Assembly (NCBI RefSeq): GCF_000760935.2 | Contig: NZ_CP049746.1 | Span: 1-12,343 of the forward strand | DNA from: Rhodococcoides fascians A25f | GTDB lineage: Bacteria > Actinomycetota > Actinomycetes > Mycobacteriales > Mycobacteriaceae | Reading direction: 5' to 3' | Length of the DNA: 12,343 nucleotides | Shown: positions 1-6,765 of the stretch, in pieces | Layout: every line of letters begins with the position of its first letter | How positions within the stretch are numbered: position 1 is the first letter of the stretch | The notes under the pieces: generated by a model | What the model was told of the DNA's origin: nothing | Databases searched by the model: none | What the model saw: only the letters and a program-made list of their open reading frames with translations | Made by a program: the position numbers and the translations under genes

Positions 1-148
1 CCGCACCACCGCAGCCCGACCACAGGTCGCGCGAGCCGCAGCACGGGCATCGGTCGCGTTGTACGAACGCGACGGCCTCGAGGTACCCCAGTGGATCCGC
101 GACGCCGCCGAAGGGCGCCCGACCACCCCACCAGCCGAACAGCCCTGA
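1..148 (+). CDS. 3' end of a gene cut by the window edge, unrecognised protein
   Basis: An open frame enters from the left edge (codons in phase with base 2) and ends at TGA 146-148, giving the last 48 residues. The visible tail includes LYERDGLEVPQWIRDAAEGR and ends in a proline-rich stretch (PTTPPAEQP). Third codon positions are strongly G/C, as in the neighbouring genes, and a strong hairpin follows 25 bp after the stop, which supports a real gene end. I do not recognise the family. It lies on the same strand as the other backbone genes and may belong to a plasmid operon upstream. Confidence 0.6.
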   Translation, partial: RTTAARPQVARAAARASVALYERDGLEVPQWIRDAAEGRPTTPPAEQP

Positions 149-173
149 CACCGGCTCACAGTCCGTAGACCGA

Positions 174-208
174 AAGGCCCGCACCCCGACACGCCGGGTG
201 CGGGCCTT
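174..208 (+). terminator. Rho-independent-type hairpin after the first gene
   Basis: A perfect 13-bp inverted repeat, AAGGCCCGCACCC at 174-186 and GGGTGCGGGCCTT at 196-208, encloses a 9-nt loop and is followed by a short pyrimidine tract (CTCC). It sits 25 bp after the stop at 148 and before the first leader repeat, so it probably ends the upstream transcript. Confidence 0.8.
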
Positions 209-249
209 CTCCGTTGCGCAGGGAAGGGTCGGCGGCTCGCGTCGGACCG

Positions 250-511
250 GGCCACCCTGCGGGCGTCCACCGAATCGAACTCCGCTGCGCTCCGTCCTGT
301 GAAAAGAATCCTTGTTTTCCCTTCTGGCCTTCCGATTTTGACCGGCGGTGACCTCCGCGCAACCGCCGGCGTCCGCTGCGCTCCCGGCCCCAAGGGGCTC
401 CGAAAACTTTTCACAGACGCCTCCGGCTGAAAACTTCCCGGCCCGACCATTGCACTCCGGCCCCCTCATGCCGGTCCAACTCTCCTCTGCCAGAACGGCA
501 AAAAAATTGGC
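250..511 (+). repeat. Leader repeat, copy 1 (diverged)
   Basis: This is the first of three related intergenic blocks. Its 5' box (250-294) matches copy 2 (2717-2761) at 44 of 45 bases. A middle box with GCTCCGAAAACTTTTC (397-412) and a 3' box with CTCTCCTC, GCCAGA and an A-tract (479-511) are also shared. TCCGCTGCGCTCC occurs at 281-293 and 372-384. Two hairpins can form. One pairs AACTTTTCA (405-413) with TGAAAACTT (428-436), with a C-C mismatch. The other pairs TGCC (488-491) with GGCA (497-500). Both are conserved by paired changes in the other copies. The block fills the gap from 209 to 549, ends 38 bp before the start at 550, and contains no convincing gene. Confidence 0.8.
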
Positions 512-549
512 GGGCCGCGAGGTCGCCACGTTGAGCAGGGGAGCGCGAG

Positions 550-1158
550 ATGCCGAAGACCACCGCCCAAAAAGCCCACAGCACCACCGACACCGACAAC
601 TACGGCGCAGTGGTCACCCACACCACCGCCACCATCGTCGGACGCCAGAAAGCCGTGGTCAACGTCCATGCCGCCGCCACCGACGACGCCCAGATGATCG
701 TCACCTTCAACCGATTGATGATGACCTTCCGCTCCGCCGCCGCCGTCCACGCCTTCATCGCCGGACTAGCCGACGCACGCACCCTCATAGGCCGCATCGA
801 CAACCAAGCACCCCAGCCCGGGGGACCGGGCGACGACTACGCCCGCGCCGCAATGTCAGTGGTCTGGATCGCGCCACCGGAAACCGCCGTCACCCCGCGC
901 GAGCAGTACATCCCCGCCCGGCGGCGCACCATGCACTGGGTCGAGGTCCACATGGGACCGGTCACCTGGCGCATCATCGACCGCCTCGGCTACGTCACCA
1001 TGCTCGACGAGCTCCGCAACGTGCACCGCATGGCCGTCGCGATCTTCACCGACGGCGACCAGTACACGAGCGACCCGACCACCCTCACCGACGCATTCGA
1101 CGACGCCGAACGCGAACACCAGGAAGATATGGCCGCACCCTGGCGACGACGTTTGTAG
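550..1158 (+). CDS. Hypothetical plasmid protein, 202 aa, downstream of leader repeat 1
   Basis: The ATG at 550 follows a good ribosome-binding site (AGGGGAG about 9 nt upstream) and the frame runs to TAG at 1156-1158. Codon third positions are mostly G or C. The protein has no signal peptide or membrane helix. It looks like a soluble alpha/beta protein, with a Thr/Ala-rich N-terminus (residues 1-35), a central part containing MTFRSAAAVHAFIAGLADAR, and a charged C-terminus (AEREHQEDMAAPWRRRL). I do not recognise the family. A strong terminator 12 bp after the stop suggests a single-gene transcript. Its leader is related to the one upstream of the ArdC-type gene, so shared regulation is inferred. 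Confidence 0.8.
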   Translation: MPKTTAQKAHSTTDTDNYGAVVTHTTATIVGRQKAVVNVHAAATDDAQMIVTFNRLMMTFRSAAAVHAFIAGLADARTLIGRIDNQAPQPGGPGDDYARAAMSVVWIAPPETAVTPREQYIPARRRTMHWVEVHMGPVTWRIIDRLGYVTMLDELRNVHRMAVAIFTDGDQYTSDPTTLTDAFDDAEREHQEDMAAPWRRRL

Positions 1159-1170
1159 CCATACCTGATC

Positions 1171-1203
1171 CGGCCCCGGAACCCGAGACGGATTCCGGGG
1201 CCG
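1171..1203 (+). terminator. Hairpin terminator after the 202-aa gene
   Basis: A perfect 11-bp inverted repeat, CGGCCCCGGAA (1171-1181) and TTCCGGGGCCG (1193-1203), has an 11-nt loop and starts 12 bp after the stop codon at 1158. No clear U-tract follows, as is common in high-GC actinobacteria. Confidence 0.75.
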
Positions 1204-1352
1204 AGCTGTATCCATCCACAGGAAACGTCTCTATCCCCAGATTCCGGAAAATGCCTGCGCATCGCGGACCTCGCTGGCGCTCGGTACGCGATGCTGGAAG
1301 AACCACGCACTACAGGCCGCCCGGCTCACCCACCCGAAGGAACACGACACCG

Positions 1353-1658
1353 ATGATCACCTGGACCGTCACCACCCGCCCCGACCGCCGACCCGAAGCC
1401 ATCACCACCGCAGGAGCAGAACCAAGCCTCATTGCGGCGAAACGCGCCGCCGCCGACGCAGTCCGCTACGCCCTCCTCGACGCACAAGCCCACGCCGACA
1501 CCAGCCCCACCAACACCCCACCGACCTACCTCGTCACCATCGACGGAGCCTGCGCACTCATCGTCAGCCTCGGAGCCTGCCGACCCGCCAATCACACCGG
1601 AGTCCTGGACAACCTCGAACACTTCGACGGCACCGCCACCCACCTGCTCTACCTATAG
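1353..1658 (+). CDS. Hypothetical protein, 101 aa
   Basis: The ATG at 1353 follows AAGGAA about 10 nt upstream and the frame ends at TAG 1656-1658. The protein starts MITWTVTTRPDRRPEAITTA, has an Ala-rich helix (about 28-48) and a C-terminal half with YLVTIDGACALIVSLGACR, which suggests beta strands. The shape resembles small plasmid or phage hypothetical proteins, but I cannot name a family. The 149 bp between the upstream terminator (ending 1203) and this start hold no leader repeat, only a weak CTCGCTGGCGCTCGG resembling the leader motif. The same DNA read from 348 gives a longer open frame, but residues before 1353 are Arg/His/Pro-rich and typical of a shadow frame. Confidence 0.7.
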   Translation: MITWTVTTRPDRRPEAITTAGAEPSLIAAKRAAADAVRYALLDAQAHADTSPTNTPPTYLVTIDGACALIVSLGACRPANHTGVLDNLEHFDGTATHLLYL

Positions 1659-1733
1659 GCAGGCCAAGGGGAGCAGACCTGAAAGCGTTGCGAGAGAACG
1701 ACTCTGTCGGTCCCCACTGCAATACTCGCCCTC

Positions 1734-1889
1734 ATGCGCATCAGAACACTCACCGGCCCACCGCTACCAGCAGAGATCGCAGCGAACACAGCGCGACTCC
1801 TCGCGCTCGTGGAACTGAACAACGCCCGGCCCCAATCGGAACCGAACGCCACGGCCAACGACCGCAGCCGCCACGCGCGACACTGCTGA
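1734..1889 (+). CDS. Possible 51-aa leaderless small ORF
   Basis: ATG at 1734 to TGA at 1887-1889 encodes a peptide beginning MRIRTLTGPPLPAEIAANTA and including LLALVELNNARP, with backbone-like codon use and a plausible central helix. No Shine-Dalgarno is visible. An AATACT sequence at 1721-1726 lies 7 nt before the ATG and could be a -10 element for a leaderless mRNA. The C-terminal third is low-complexity (Asn, Arg, His) and less convincing. No family is recognised. The alternative is non-coding DNA between the 101-aa gene and the convergent gene at 1965-2246. Confidence 0.3.
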   Translation: MRIRTLTGPPLPAEIAANTARLLALVELNNARPQSEPNATANDRSRHARHC

Positions 1890-1914
1890 ATCTGCCAACC
1901 CCTACAACCAAAAG

Positions 1915-1940
1915 TCCGGTGACCGTGAACGGCCACCGGA
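1915..1940 (-). terminator. Hairpin terminator for the 93-aa minus-strand gene
   Basis: TCCGGTG (1915-1921) and CACCGGA (1934-1940) form a 7-bp stem with a 12-nt loop. Read on the - strand, the stem is followed by CTTTTGGTT, a short U-tract, 25 bp after the stop of the minus-strand gene. It could also serve the convergent small ORF ending at 1889. Confidence 0.55.
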
Positions 1941-1964
1941 TCCTGGTGCTTCTACTTATCAGCC

Positions 1965-2246
1965 TTAGAACAACTGCAACCAAGCGATCAGCAAGTCAAC
2001 GGCTCCGTGAACCCACGGACCCACCACATCCCAGACCGCCAGCAGCACTGCCCACACAGGAGACGAAACCTCGTCACCCTGCCACGGCACATCGACACCA
2101 AACATGTGGCACACCAGCTGAATCCGCCAGTGCACCTGCGCCAGTATCGACAAGGTCCTCACGGGTCGTGAACCCTTGAACCTCGCGGACCATCCTCTCC
2201 AGCCTGCTCGCCCGGTCTCGGACCCATCATTCTTCTCTGCTGCCAT
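1965..2246 (-). CDS. Small Trp-rich, partly hydrophobic protein, 93 aa, unknown function
   Basis: The start is ATG at 2246-2244, because GAGAGGAA lies about 6 nt upstream on the - strand; the open frame extends upstream to 2300 without a better site. The N-terminus is polar and basic (MAAEKNDGSETGRAGWRGWS, then RFKGSRPVR). Residues about 31-50 (LSILAQVHWRIQLVCHMFGV) and 62-93 (SPVWAVLLAVWDVVGPWVHG onward) are hydrophobic, with tryptophans throughout and a single Cys. A membrane-associated or amphipathic protein is likely. It runs opposite to its neighbours and is preceded by an AT-rich region. Possible roles such as a membrane-acting toxin, superinfection or entry-exclusion protein are guesses. 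Confidence 0.65.
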   Translation of the reverse strand: MAAEKNDGSETGRAGWRGWSARFKGSRPVRTLSILAQVHWRIQLVCHMFGVDVPWQGDEVSSPVWAVLLAVWDVVGPWVHGAVDLLIAWLQLF

Positions 2247-2439
2247 AATAGTTTCCTCTCGTTGTGAAATTCCGTCCCGTTGTTGGAGTGATTTGCGCAC
2301 ACGTGTGGCATATCGGCCTTTCGGTTGGATTCTCGATATCTTGGCTCAGCGGTTGCTTCGCCTCCATCAGGGTCCCACATAGAGGGCCTTTTCGCAACCT
2401 CTCGAAGAAAGTGAAGTCGCCACATATTCGCAGGTCAAG

Positions 2440-2570
2440 AGTGGTTTATAAGTTTAATTGCGCACTTATCGAGCGCAAATTATTGTCGGATTAAAAGCAG
2501 CGGATATCTCTGATTAATTTCCGAATATTCGCGATTAATTGCGCGGAATAGATAAAGGTTCGACAAAAAA
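2440..2570. other. AT-rich patch with spaced GATTAA motifs and short palindromes
   Basis: In otherwise GC-rich DNA, this stretch is strikingly AT-rich. GATTAA occurs at 2489, 2512 and 2533 on the same strand, spaced 23 and 21 bp (about two helical turns). There is a perfect palindrome CGAATATTCG at 2522-2531 and an inverted repeat TTGCGC (2458-2463) / GCGCAA (2473-2478). TTAATTGCGC-like sequence occurs near both 2455 and 2536. It could be a replication or partition site, a regulatory region for the flanking genes, or a nucleoid-protein-bound AT island. No Rep or Par gene is in the window, so the role is open. Bases 2247-2439 contain the minus-strand gene's upstream region and nothing else I can name. 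Confidence 0.45.
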
Positions 2571-2716
2571 TGTATCCAGGGTCTACGAGCTGCCGCGACA
2601 CCGAGCGTGGCCGGTCTCCGTCGCTCCCGCACAGTCACCGCGCCAGCTCCGCAGGTAGGAGGTGGTCACCCGCCGACGTCGACGAGCGGTCTCGCATTCC
2701 GCCTGCCGGCGGTGCC

Positions 2717-2990
2717 GGCCACCCTGCGGGCGTCCACCGAACCGAACTCCGCTGCGCTCCGCACCGCGAAAGACATCGATTTCTTGTCGCACATCTGGCT
2801 CCCGGCGATACTGCATCACCCGTGCCCGCCGCCTCAACTCCTCGCTCCGCTGCGCTACGGCCGAAGGCTCCGAACACTTTTCGTCCCGTACTCGCTGCGC
2901 TCCCACGAAAACTGTCCGGCCGCGGGGTTGCCCCGTCGTTCCCGTGCGCTGCTGTCTCTCCTCACGCCAGATGACGGCGACAAGAAATTG
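2717..2990 (+). repeat. Leader repeat, copy 2, upstream of the ArdC-type gene
   Basis: This block is closely similar to copy 3 from about 2796 to 2990 and shares its 5' 45 bp with copy 1. It contains TCCGCTGCGCTCC-type motifs at 2748-2760, 2846-2858 and 2891-2903. Hairpin I pairs ACACTTTTCGT (2874-2884) with ACGAAAACTGT (2905-2915), 10 of 11 pairs with a C-C mismatch; its 20-nt loop holds the third motif. A CGGGG/CCCCG hairpin with a 3-nt loop follows at 2923-2935. Hairpin II pairs CGCC (2965-2968) with GGCG (2976-2979). The block ends about 45 bp before the ATG at 3035. The DNA between the AT-rich patch and this repeat (2571-2716) shows no gene I trust. Confidence 0.85.
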
Positions 2991-3034
2991 GCAGAGCAGG
3001 CCGGGGGACCGGTCACGAGGGAGAGGGGCCAGTC

Positions 3035-3196
3035 ATGGCATCACGGACCAAGACCAGCACAGCGGACAAGGCCGAAGCACGCCGCGAGCTGGCGGCATCA
3101 CTGCACGCCTCGATCACCGACAAGGTAGCCGAGCTGACCAGCTCCGACACGTGGCGCGCGTACCTCGACCACGTGGCCTCGTTCCACTCCTACAGC
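3035..3196 (+). pseudogene. 5' fragment of an ArdC-type antirestriction/metallopeptidase gene
   Basis: ATG at 3035 follows a purine-rich ribosome-binding site (GAGGGAGAGGGG). The first 54 codons read MASRTKTSTADKAEARRELA, continue through LTSSDTWRAYLDHVASFHSYS and stop resembling the family at Ser54 (3194-3196). ArdC-type N-terminal domains continue here as FHxYSFxNxLLI, and that continuation is found at 10800. Past the junction the frame reads on through element DNA (TGRVAVFDPPNSG...) to a stop at 3260-3262, leaving a 75-aa truncated product. ArdC-type proteins protect incoming plasmid DNA from restriction; the family's N-terminal domain binds single-stranded DNA. This copy should be inactive unless the insertion excises. 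Confidence 0.88.
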
Positions 3197-3203
3197 ACTG
3201 GCA

Positions 3204-3246
3204 GGGTTGCCGTATTCGATCCTCCGAATAGCGGGACTCAGGAGTC
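3204..3246. repeat. Left end of the element: candidate recombinase-binding repeats
   Basis: Within 50 bp of the left junction are AGGGTT (3204-3209), an inverted repeat TATTCG (3213-3218) / CGAATA (3225-3230) with a 6-bp spacer, and a second, GACTC (3235-3239) / GAGTC (3242-3246), overlapping the last codons of the zinc-ribbon gene. Tyrosine recombinases bind short inverted arms, so this clustering at the tip is suggestive. Function is inferred. Confidence 0.4.
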
Positions 3247-4641
3247 GCGGTCGGCGGCGTAGTTCGCCCATTGGCCGCTGGCTCGGAGCGTGTGCTGCGC
3301 GACGGTGTGTGCGTTCAGGCCCAGCATCGTGGCGAGTGCGCTCGGTGGGAGCTCTCGGGTGAGGTGGGCGATGGCGGACAGTCTCAAGGCCTGCGGACTG
3401 ATACCGATGCGTCGCAGCCGGTTTCCGAGTGCGGTCGCCGTGAGTGGCATGTCAGCACGGTGACCGGGGAAGAGCCATGTCTGAGGTATCTGCTCGGCGG
3501 TTCCTGCGCGTCGTGGTCGGGGTAGTTGCAGTGCGATCTGGGCGAACGGGTCCGGTAGGAGGAGCGTGTCGGCGTTGCCGAGTCGCAGTTCGACTCCGGC
3601 GTCGGTTTCGGTGACGTGGGCAGTGGTGAGTCCGGCGATACGGGTGAGCGGTTGGGCGAACAGCGCGATCAGAGCGCCGGCGAGCCTGTCGGCGGGGTCC
3701 AGCGACTCGTCGTGGACGAGGCGTCGACTGATCTGCCACCTCTCGTCGTCGCCGGTGGGGACTTCCGCTCGGCCTCGGTAGCTTGAGGGGAGGGTGAGTG
3801 TGCGGGGCAGGTGTCTGTTGCGTCGTGCCCACGTCAGGAAGGACCGCACCCGCCAGCGGACCGCTCCGGGCGCGCTGAACCAGGTGTCGATGTCGTGTTG
3901 TGTGCAGTCGCCGAGCTCTTTCGAGCGCTGCTGCAGGAGGTCGAGGAACAGTGCCGTTTGGCGGATCTGTGAGCGAGCGTTCTGGGCGCCGACATGGGCT
4001 TCTCGTTGCTCGGTCGCCGCGCGCAATCTGGGTAGTACGGCCCATTGTGTCCACCTGGTCAGGAGTGCGCGGTGGTTCGGGGTCAGGCTGCTCAGTAGTT
4101 GGGGGAGTTGGGCTTCGAGGCGGCGCAGGTTTCGGTCGATGTCGGGACCGAGGATGCCGGTGGCGACGAGGAGCGAGCGCAGGTGCTCGACCGACTTCGG
4201 GTGCGGGAGGGTGTCGAACGAGGTGTGTGTGAGGGCTGTGCTGCCGTCCTGGATGGAGAGCAGCAGTGGTGTGGTGCGGATCAGCCACCGACGGGTGGTG
4301 ACGGGTTCTGCGTGCAGGAGCGGCTGCCGCAGAGGTGCGAGCGGGCTGTCGGCTCTTGGAGGGATGATCGTGTCGAGGCGGCGGGTCAGTGTGCACCGGT
4401 GACACAGGGTGTCGCCTTCGACGCTGGTGAGAGCTGATCCTGTTGCGTCGCAACAGGTGCAGGTGCGACGCGCCTTCTGGCGGCACCACCGACAGGTGTC
4501 GTCGTCGTCCAACAGTTTGTCCGGCTTCGTGCAGCCGGCGCACGCACCGCGGTGCTGCGTAGCGCGTTTTCTGCAGCGGTCGCACACCGTCGTGCCGCGA
4601 ACCTCTGCGGTGGTGCAGATGCGACACCGTCCTGCGATCAC
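3238..4641 (-). CDS. Zinc-ribbon protein with a degenerate tyrosine-recombinase domain, 467 aa
   Basis: The start is GTG at 4641-4639, overlapping the stop of the XRE gene as GTGA, which implies translational coupling. Residues 1-90 hold six CxxC pairs (C6/C9, C20/C23, C34/C37, C50/C53, C61/C64, C80/C83), consistent with three zinc ribbons. Residues about 220-280 look like a core-binding helical domain and 300-467 like a tyrosine-recombinase catalytic fold: R334 in LTRIAGL fits catalytic Arg I. The HxxR box reads Q417-A-L-R420, the usual LGH is LGL (440-442), and Y461 is only a possible nucleophile. It is therefore probably an accessory or target-choice subunit for the intact recombinase, by analogy with multi-recombinase elements. 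It ends 41 bp from the element's left junction. Confidence 0.75.
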   Translation of the reverse strand: MIAGRCRICTTAEVRGTTVCDRCRKRATQHRGACAGCTKPDKLLDDDDTCRWCRQKARRTCTCCDATGSALTSVEGDTLCHRCTLTRRLDTIIPPRADSPLAPLRQPLLHAEPVTTRRWLIRTTPLLLSIQDGSTALTHTSFDTLPHPKSVEHLRSLLVATGILGPDIDRNLRRLEAQLPQLLSSLTPNHRALLTRWTQWAVLPRLRAATEQREAHVGAQNARSQIRQTALFLDLLQQRSKELGDCTQHDIDTWFSAPGAVRWRVRSFLTWARRNRHLPRTLTLPSSYRGRAEVPTGDDERWQISRRLVHDESLDPADRLAGALIALFAQPLTRIAGLTTAHVTETDAGVELRLGNADTLLLPDPFAQIALQLPRPRRAGTAEQIPQTWLFPGHRADMPLTATALGNRLRRIGISPQALRLSAIAHLTRELPPSALATMLGLNAHTVAQHTLRASGQWANYAADRDS

Positions 4642-4985
4642 CGTCGCCGGATGTCAGCGCGTCGGGGTGTGCGGGTCTTGGCGCGGGTGGTGGCGGCCGC
4701 GGTGTCGGGGCGGTGTGTCGATGTTCCGGTCGCGGTCCCGCTGGCGGGTTCGGCGATCGGTTCGATCAGGTCGTTGGGTGTGCAGGTGAGGATGTCGCAC
4801 AGTGCCATCAGGGTGCGCAGGCTCAGACGTTCGGGTGTCCCGGTGACCAGGCGATACACCTGCGCTTCGGAGAGGGTGATGCCCCGTTCTGCGAGGAGAG
4901 GTCCGAGTCCGGTGGTCGCGAAGATGCCCTGGTCGGCCAGGAGGCGGCGCAGGTGCCACTGGTAGTTCAGCTGCGTTTGCGGCAT
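4638..4985 (-). CDS. Small XRE-type helix-turn-helix DNA-binding protein, 115 aa
   Basis: ATG at 4985-4983 overlaps the recombinase stop as TGATG, and its own stop overlaps the next start as GTGA, so the three genes form one translationally coupled unit. Residues about 8-78 resemble a Cro/C1-type HTH: LRRLLADQGI, GLGPLLAERGITLSEAQVYR as turn and recognition helices, LSLRTLMALCDILTCTPNDL as the last helix. The tail (80-115) is Thr/Ala/Arg-rich, basic and probably disordered. Position in the trio suggests either a repressor of the recombinase operon or a DNA-binding accessory factor for end recognition; the sequence does not separate these. The same frame stays open upstream to 5699, but that part is the Arg/Pro-rich shadow of the recombinase gene. 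Confidence 0.82.
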   Translation of the reverse strand: MPQTQLNYQWHLRRLLADQGIFATTGLGPLLAERGITLSEAQVYRLVTGTPERLSLRTLMALCDILTCTPNDLIEPIAEPASGTATGTSTHRPDTAAATTRAKTRTPRRADIRRR

Positions 4986-6115
4986 CAGTTCTCCCCGTCG
5001 GTGCTCGCGGTGGTGAACGCCCGACTCAGTGCTCGTCGGAGGGCGTTGTTCTTGTAGTCGGTGCCGACGCTGGTGTAGATCGCGGTGGTCGATCCCCAGG
5101 AGTGTCCGAGTTGTTGCTGGACGAAGAGGTGATCGAAGCCGTCCTCGAGCAGATGTGTCGCATACGAGTGGCGCAGACAATGCGGGCCGAGGTGCTTTTC
5201 GAGCCCGACGGCGTCGCGGTACTCGGCGAACCGTTGGGAGATCGACACCGCCCCCACCCGTGCGCTGCGCTCGGTGGGCCAGAGGGCGAGTTGGTCGGAG
5301 TCGTAGAGGGGCCGGATCTCGGTGACCCACTCGTCGACGGCCTCGGCGGCCCACTCCATGGTGGTCAGGACGGTGCGCCGCCGCGGTGGCCCGCCGGAGA
5401 GGGCTTTGCCGTGTCGCACCGACAGCGCCCCGTAGCGGCCGAACTCTGCGGCCGCCGGGTTGGCGGTCCAGTCGACGATGTCGAGCATCGAGGCCTCCCG
5501 GCGGCGCAGGCCCCAGGCGTAGATCACCTTGAACAACGTCGCGTCGCGATAGCTCGCCAACCATCCCTTGCGGCCGGAGGCACCGACCCGGCTCACCCGG
5601 GTGTCGCAATAGTCGAAGAACGCCTGCAACTCGTCGCGGGTCAGCGGCCGATTCCCCGGCCGCCCTTCGTAGTCGCTGCGGTGCACGACCATGTTCCACT
5701 CGTGGAAGATCTGCACCGGGTGCACCCCAAAGTGCCGCTCACAGACCTCGTGCCACCGGTAGCGGACGTCGGAGATGTAGCTGCAGAACAGCGATGCCGC
5801 CATCTGATACAGCCGCACCGTCGAATGCGCGGACCCCGACTCCACCAGATGCGTCGTCCACTCCTCGACGTCCGCCGACGACCACCGCCACGGGTAGTCG
5901 TTGGTGAAGACCACCAACCGGCGCACGATCTGTGTCCGCCGCTCGATGGTCAGGTTCGCGAGCATCCGCGAGCGCTGCTGTTGCTCCCAACCTTCGATCA
6001 TCGCCGCGAGCACGGTCTCCTCGGGCGCGAGCAGCGACAGACCGTCCCGCATCAGGTGATCAGCCGACCCCTCGGCGCGAGAAGCGCCGGACCCGACGGT
6101 GTCCTTGGCCGACAT
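4985..6115 (-). CDS. Tyrosine recombinase/integrase, catalytically intact, 376 aa
   Basis: ATG at 6115-6113 begins a XerC/XerD-like protein. Residues about 35-130 form a SAM-like core-binding domain (EGWEQQQRSRMLANLTIERR, then VRLYQMAASLFCSYISD). The catalytic domain runs about 155-360 with a full set of residues: R204 in YAWGLRRREASM, probable K237 in VRHGKALSGG, H312-x-x-R315 in PHCLRHSYATHLLEDG, H338 in LGHSWGSTT and nucleophile Y347 in AIYTSV. Length fits the family. It heads the three-gene recombination unit and probably cuts and rejoins the element's ends. Upstream, a -10-like TACGTT lies 6 nt before the ATG, suggesting a leaderless transcript. Confidence 0.92.
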   Translation of the reverse strand: MSAKDTVGSGASRAEGSADHLMRDGLSLLAPEETVLAAMIEGWEQQQRSRMLANLTIERRTQIVRRLVVFTNDYPWRWSSADVEEWTTHLVESGSAHSTVRLYQMAASLFCSYISDVRYRWHEVCERHFGVHPVQIFHEWNMVVHRSDYEGRPGNRPLTRDELQAFFDYCDTRVSRVGASGRKGWLASYRDATLFKVIYAWGLRRREASMLDIVDWTANPAAAEFGRYGALSVRHGKALSGGPPRRRTVLTTMEWAAEAVDEWVTEIRPLYDSDQLALWPTERSARVGAVSISQRFAEYRDAVGLEKHLGPHCLRHSYATHLLEDGFDHLFVQQQLGHSWGSTTAIYTSVGTDYKNNALRRALSRAFTTASTDGEN

Positions 6116-6132
6116 CGCATGAACGTATCATG
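6116..6132 (-). promoter_or_regulatory. Candidate leaderless promoter and operator of the recombinase operon
   Basis: On the - strand TACGTT (6127-6122, fits TANNNT) is followed by 6 nt and then the recombinase ATG, the spacing expected for leaderless mRNA. It lies inside an imperfect palindrome, CATGA (6118-6122) / TCATG (6128-6132), which could be bound by the XRE protein of the operon. No good -35 is visible. Both roles are inferred. Confidence 0.35.
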
Positions 6133-6193
6133 CATCCAATGCAAGGGCCGTGATGGTGTCGAGGGGATTCGTGGCGATCGGTGGCTCCGCCGG

Positions 6194-6658
6194 TCAGGAA
6201 GTGGTGACGGCGTTTCCGTCACCGTCGACGACTGGGCTCTGGGCCCGAACAGTGTTCGTGGAGAACGTGATCAGGTTTCCGTCGCCGTCGACGGTCGCGA
6301 ACTCCGTCGTTCCCCAGTCCGTCGCGACGGGATGGCCGGCGTCTGCCGGGTGCAGGACGCCCGCGCGCGAGAGTTCGTCGTACAGTTCCGTGATCTCGTC
6401 GACGGTGATGCGGCAGCTGGCCGTTCCGGCGAGGAAGGTCTCCGCTCCGCTGCACACCGGCCACGGCGCAGGGTCGGTGCGGGTGGTCCAACTGTCGTCG
6501 TCGGCGGCCCACAGGTGCATCTCGACGTCGTCTCGAGTGAGCTTGGCGAAGGTGGGATCGGAGTACTGCGCCGTGAAGCCGAAGGAGCGGGTGTAGACGG
6601 CGATCGCTGTCTCGATGTGTCGTACCGGCAGCGCGGGGACCGCTCTGGACATACCCAT
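6194..6658 (-). CDS. VOC-family protein, bleomycin-resistance-like, 154 aa
   Basis: The N-terminal half reads VPALPVRHIETAIAVYTRSF, then FGF and FAKLTRDDVEMHLWAADDDS, and the C-terminal half contains ITVDEITELYDELSRAGV, WGTTEFATVDGDGNLITF. This is the paired beta-alpha-beta-beta-beta pattern of the glyoxalase/bleomycin-resistance (VOC) superfamily. The fit is closest to drug-binding bleomycin-resistance proteins, with the GxxEFxxxDxDGN end motif and no obvious metal ligands. I chose ATG at 6658 because GTTAAGG lies about 6 nt upstream; ATG at 6652 is an alternative. It follows the thioredoxin-fold gene on the same strand after a 107-bp gap. Substrate is unknown, and no direct copper link is visible. 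Confidence 0.8.
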   Translation of the reverse strand: MGMSRAVPALPVRHIETAIAVYTRSFGFTAQYSDPTFAKLTRDDVEMHLWAADDDSWTTRTDPAPWPVCSGAETFLAGTASCRITVDEITELYDELSRAGVLHPADAGHPVATDWGTTEFATVDGDGNLITFSTNTVRAQSPVVDGDGNAVTTS

Positions 6659-6765
6659 GGGCAACCTTAACGCCGACGAGCAGCACGAGGACCGGGTCGA
6701 GGCCTCGCCGCAGCCGCGGCGCGCCGTCCGTCCGACGGTTCAGCAGTGGTGCGTCGGGCCGGTGG

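Noticed and set aside
348..1352. Long + strand open frame running across the 202-aa gene into the 101-aa gene
   Set aside because: Its sequence before 1353 is Arg/His/Pro-rich, it crosses leader repeat 1 and a strong terminator, and the gene at 550 in another frame has a good ribosome-binding site and a sensible protein. Only the part from 1353 is kept.
3452..4627. 391-aa open frame in a second - strand phase within the zinc-ribbon gene
   Set aside because: Arg/Pro/His-rich out-of-frame reading of the 467-aa gene, which has ordered CxxC pairs and coupled overlaps.
4986..5699. N-terminal extension of the XRE protein to 353 aa
   Set aside because: It overlaps the recombinase gene in another frame with Arg/Pro-rich composition. 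The coupled ATG at 4985 gives a normal-sized HTH protein.
5102..6670. 522-aa + strand open frame antisense to the recombinase and VOC genes
   Set aside because: The opposite strand encodes an intact tyrosine recombinase and a VOC protein with clear motifs. The + strand frame has low-complexity shadow composition and no domain.
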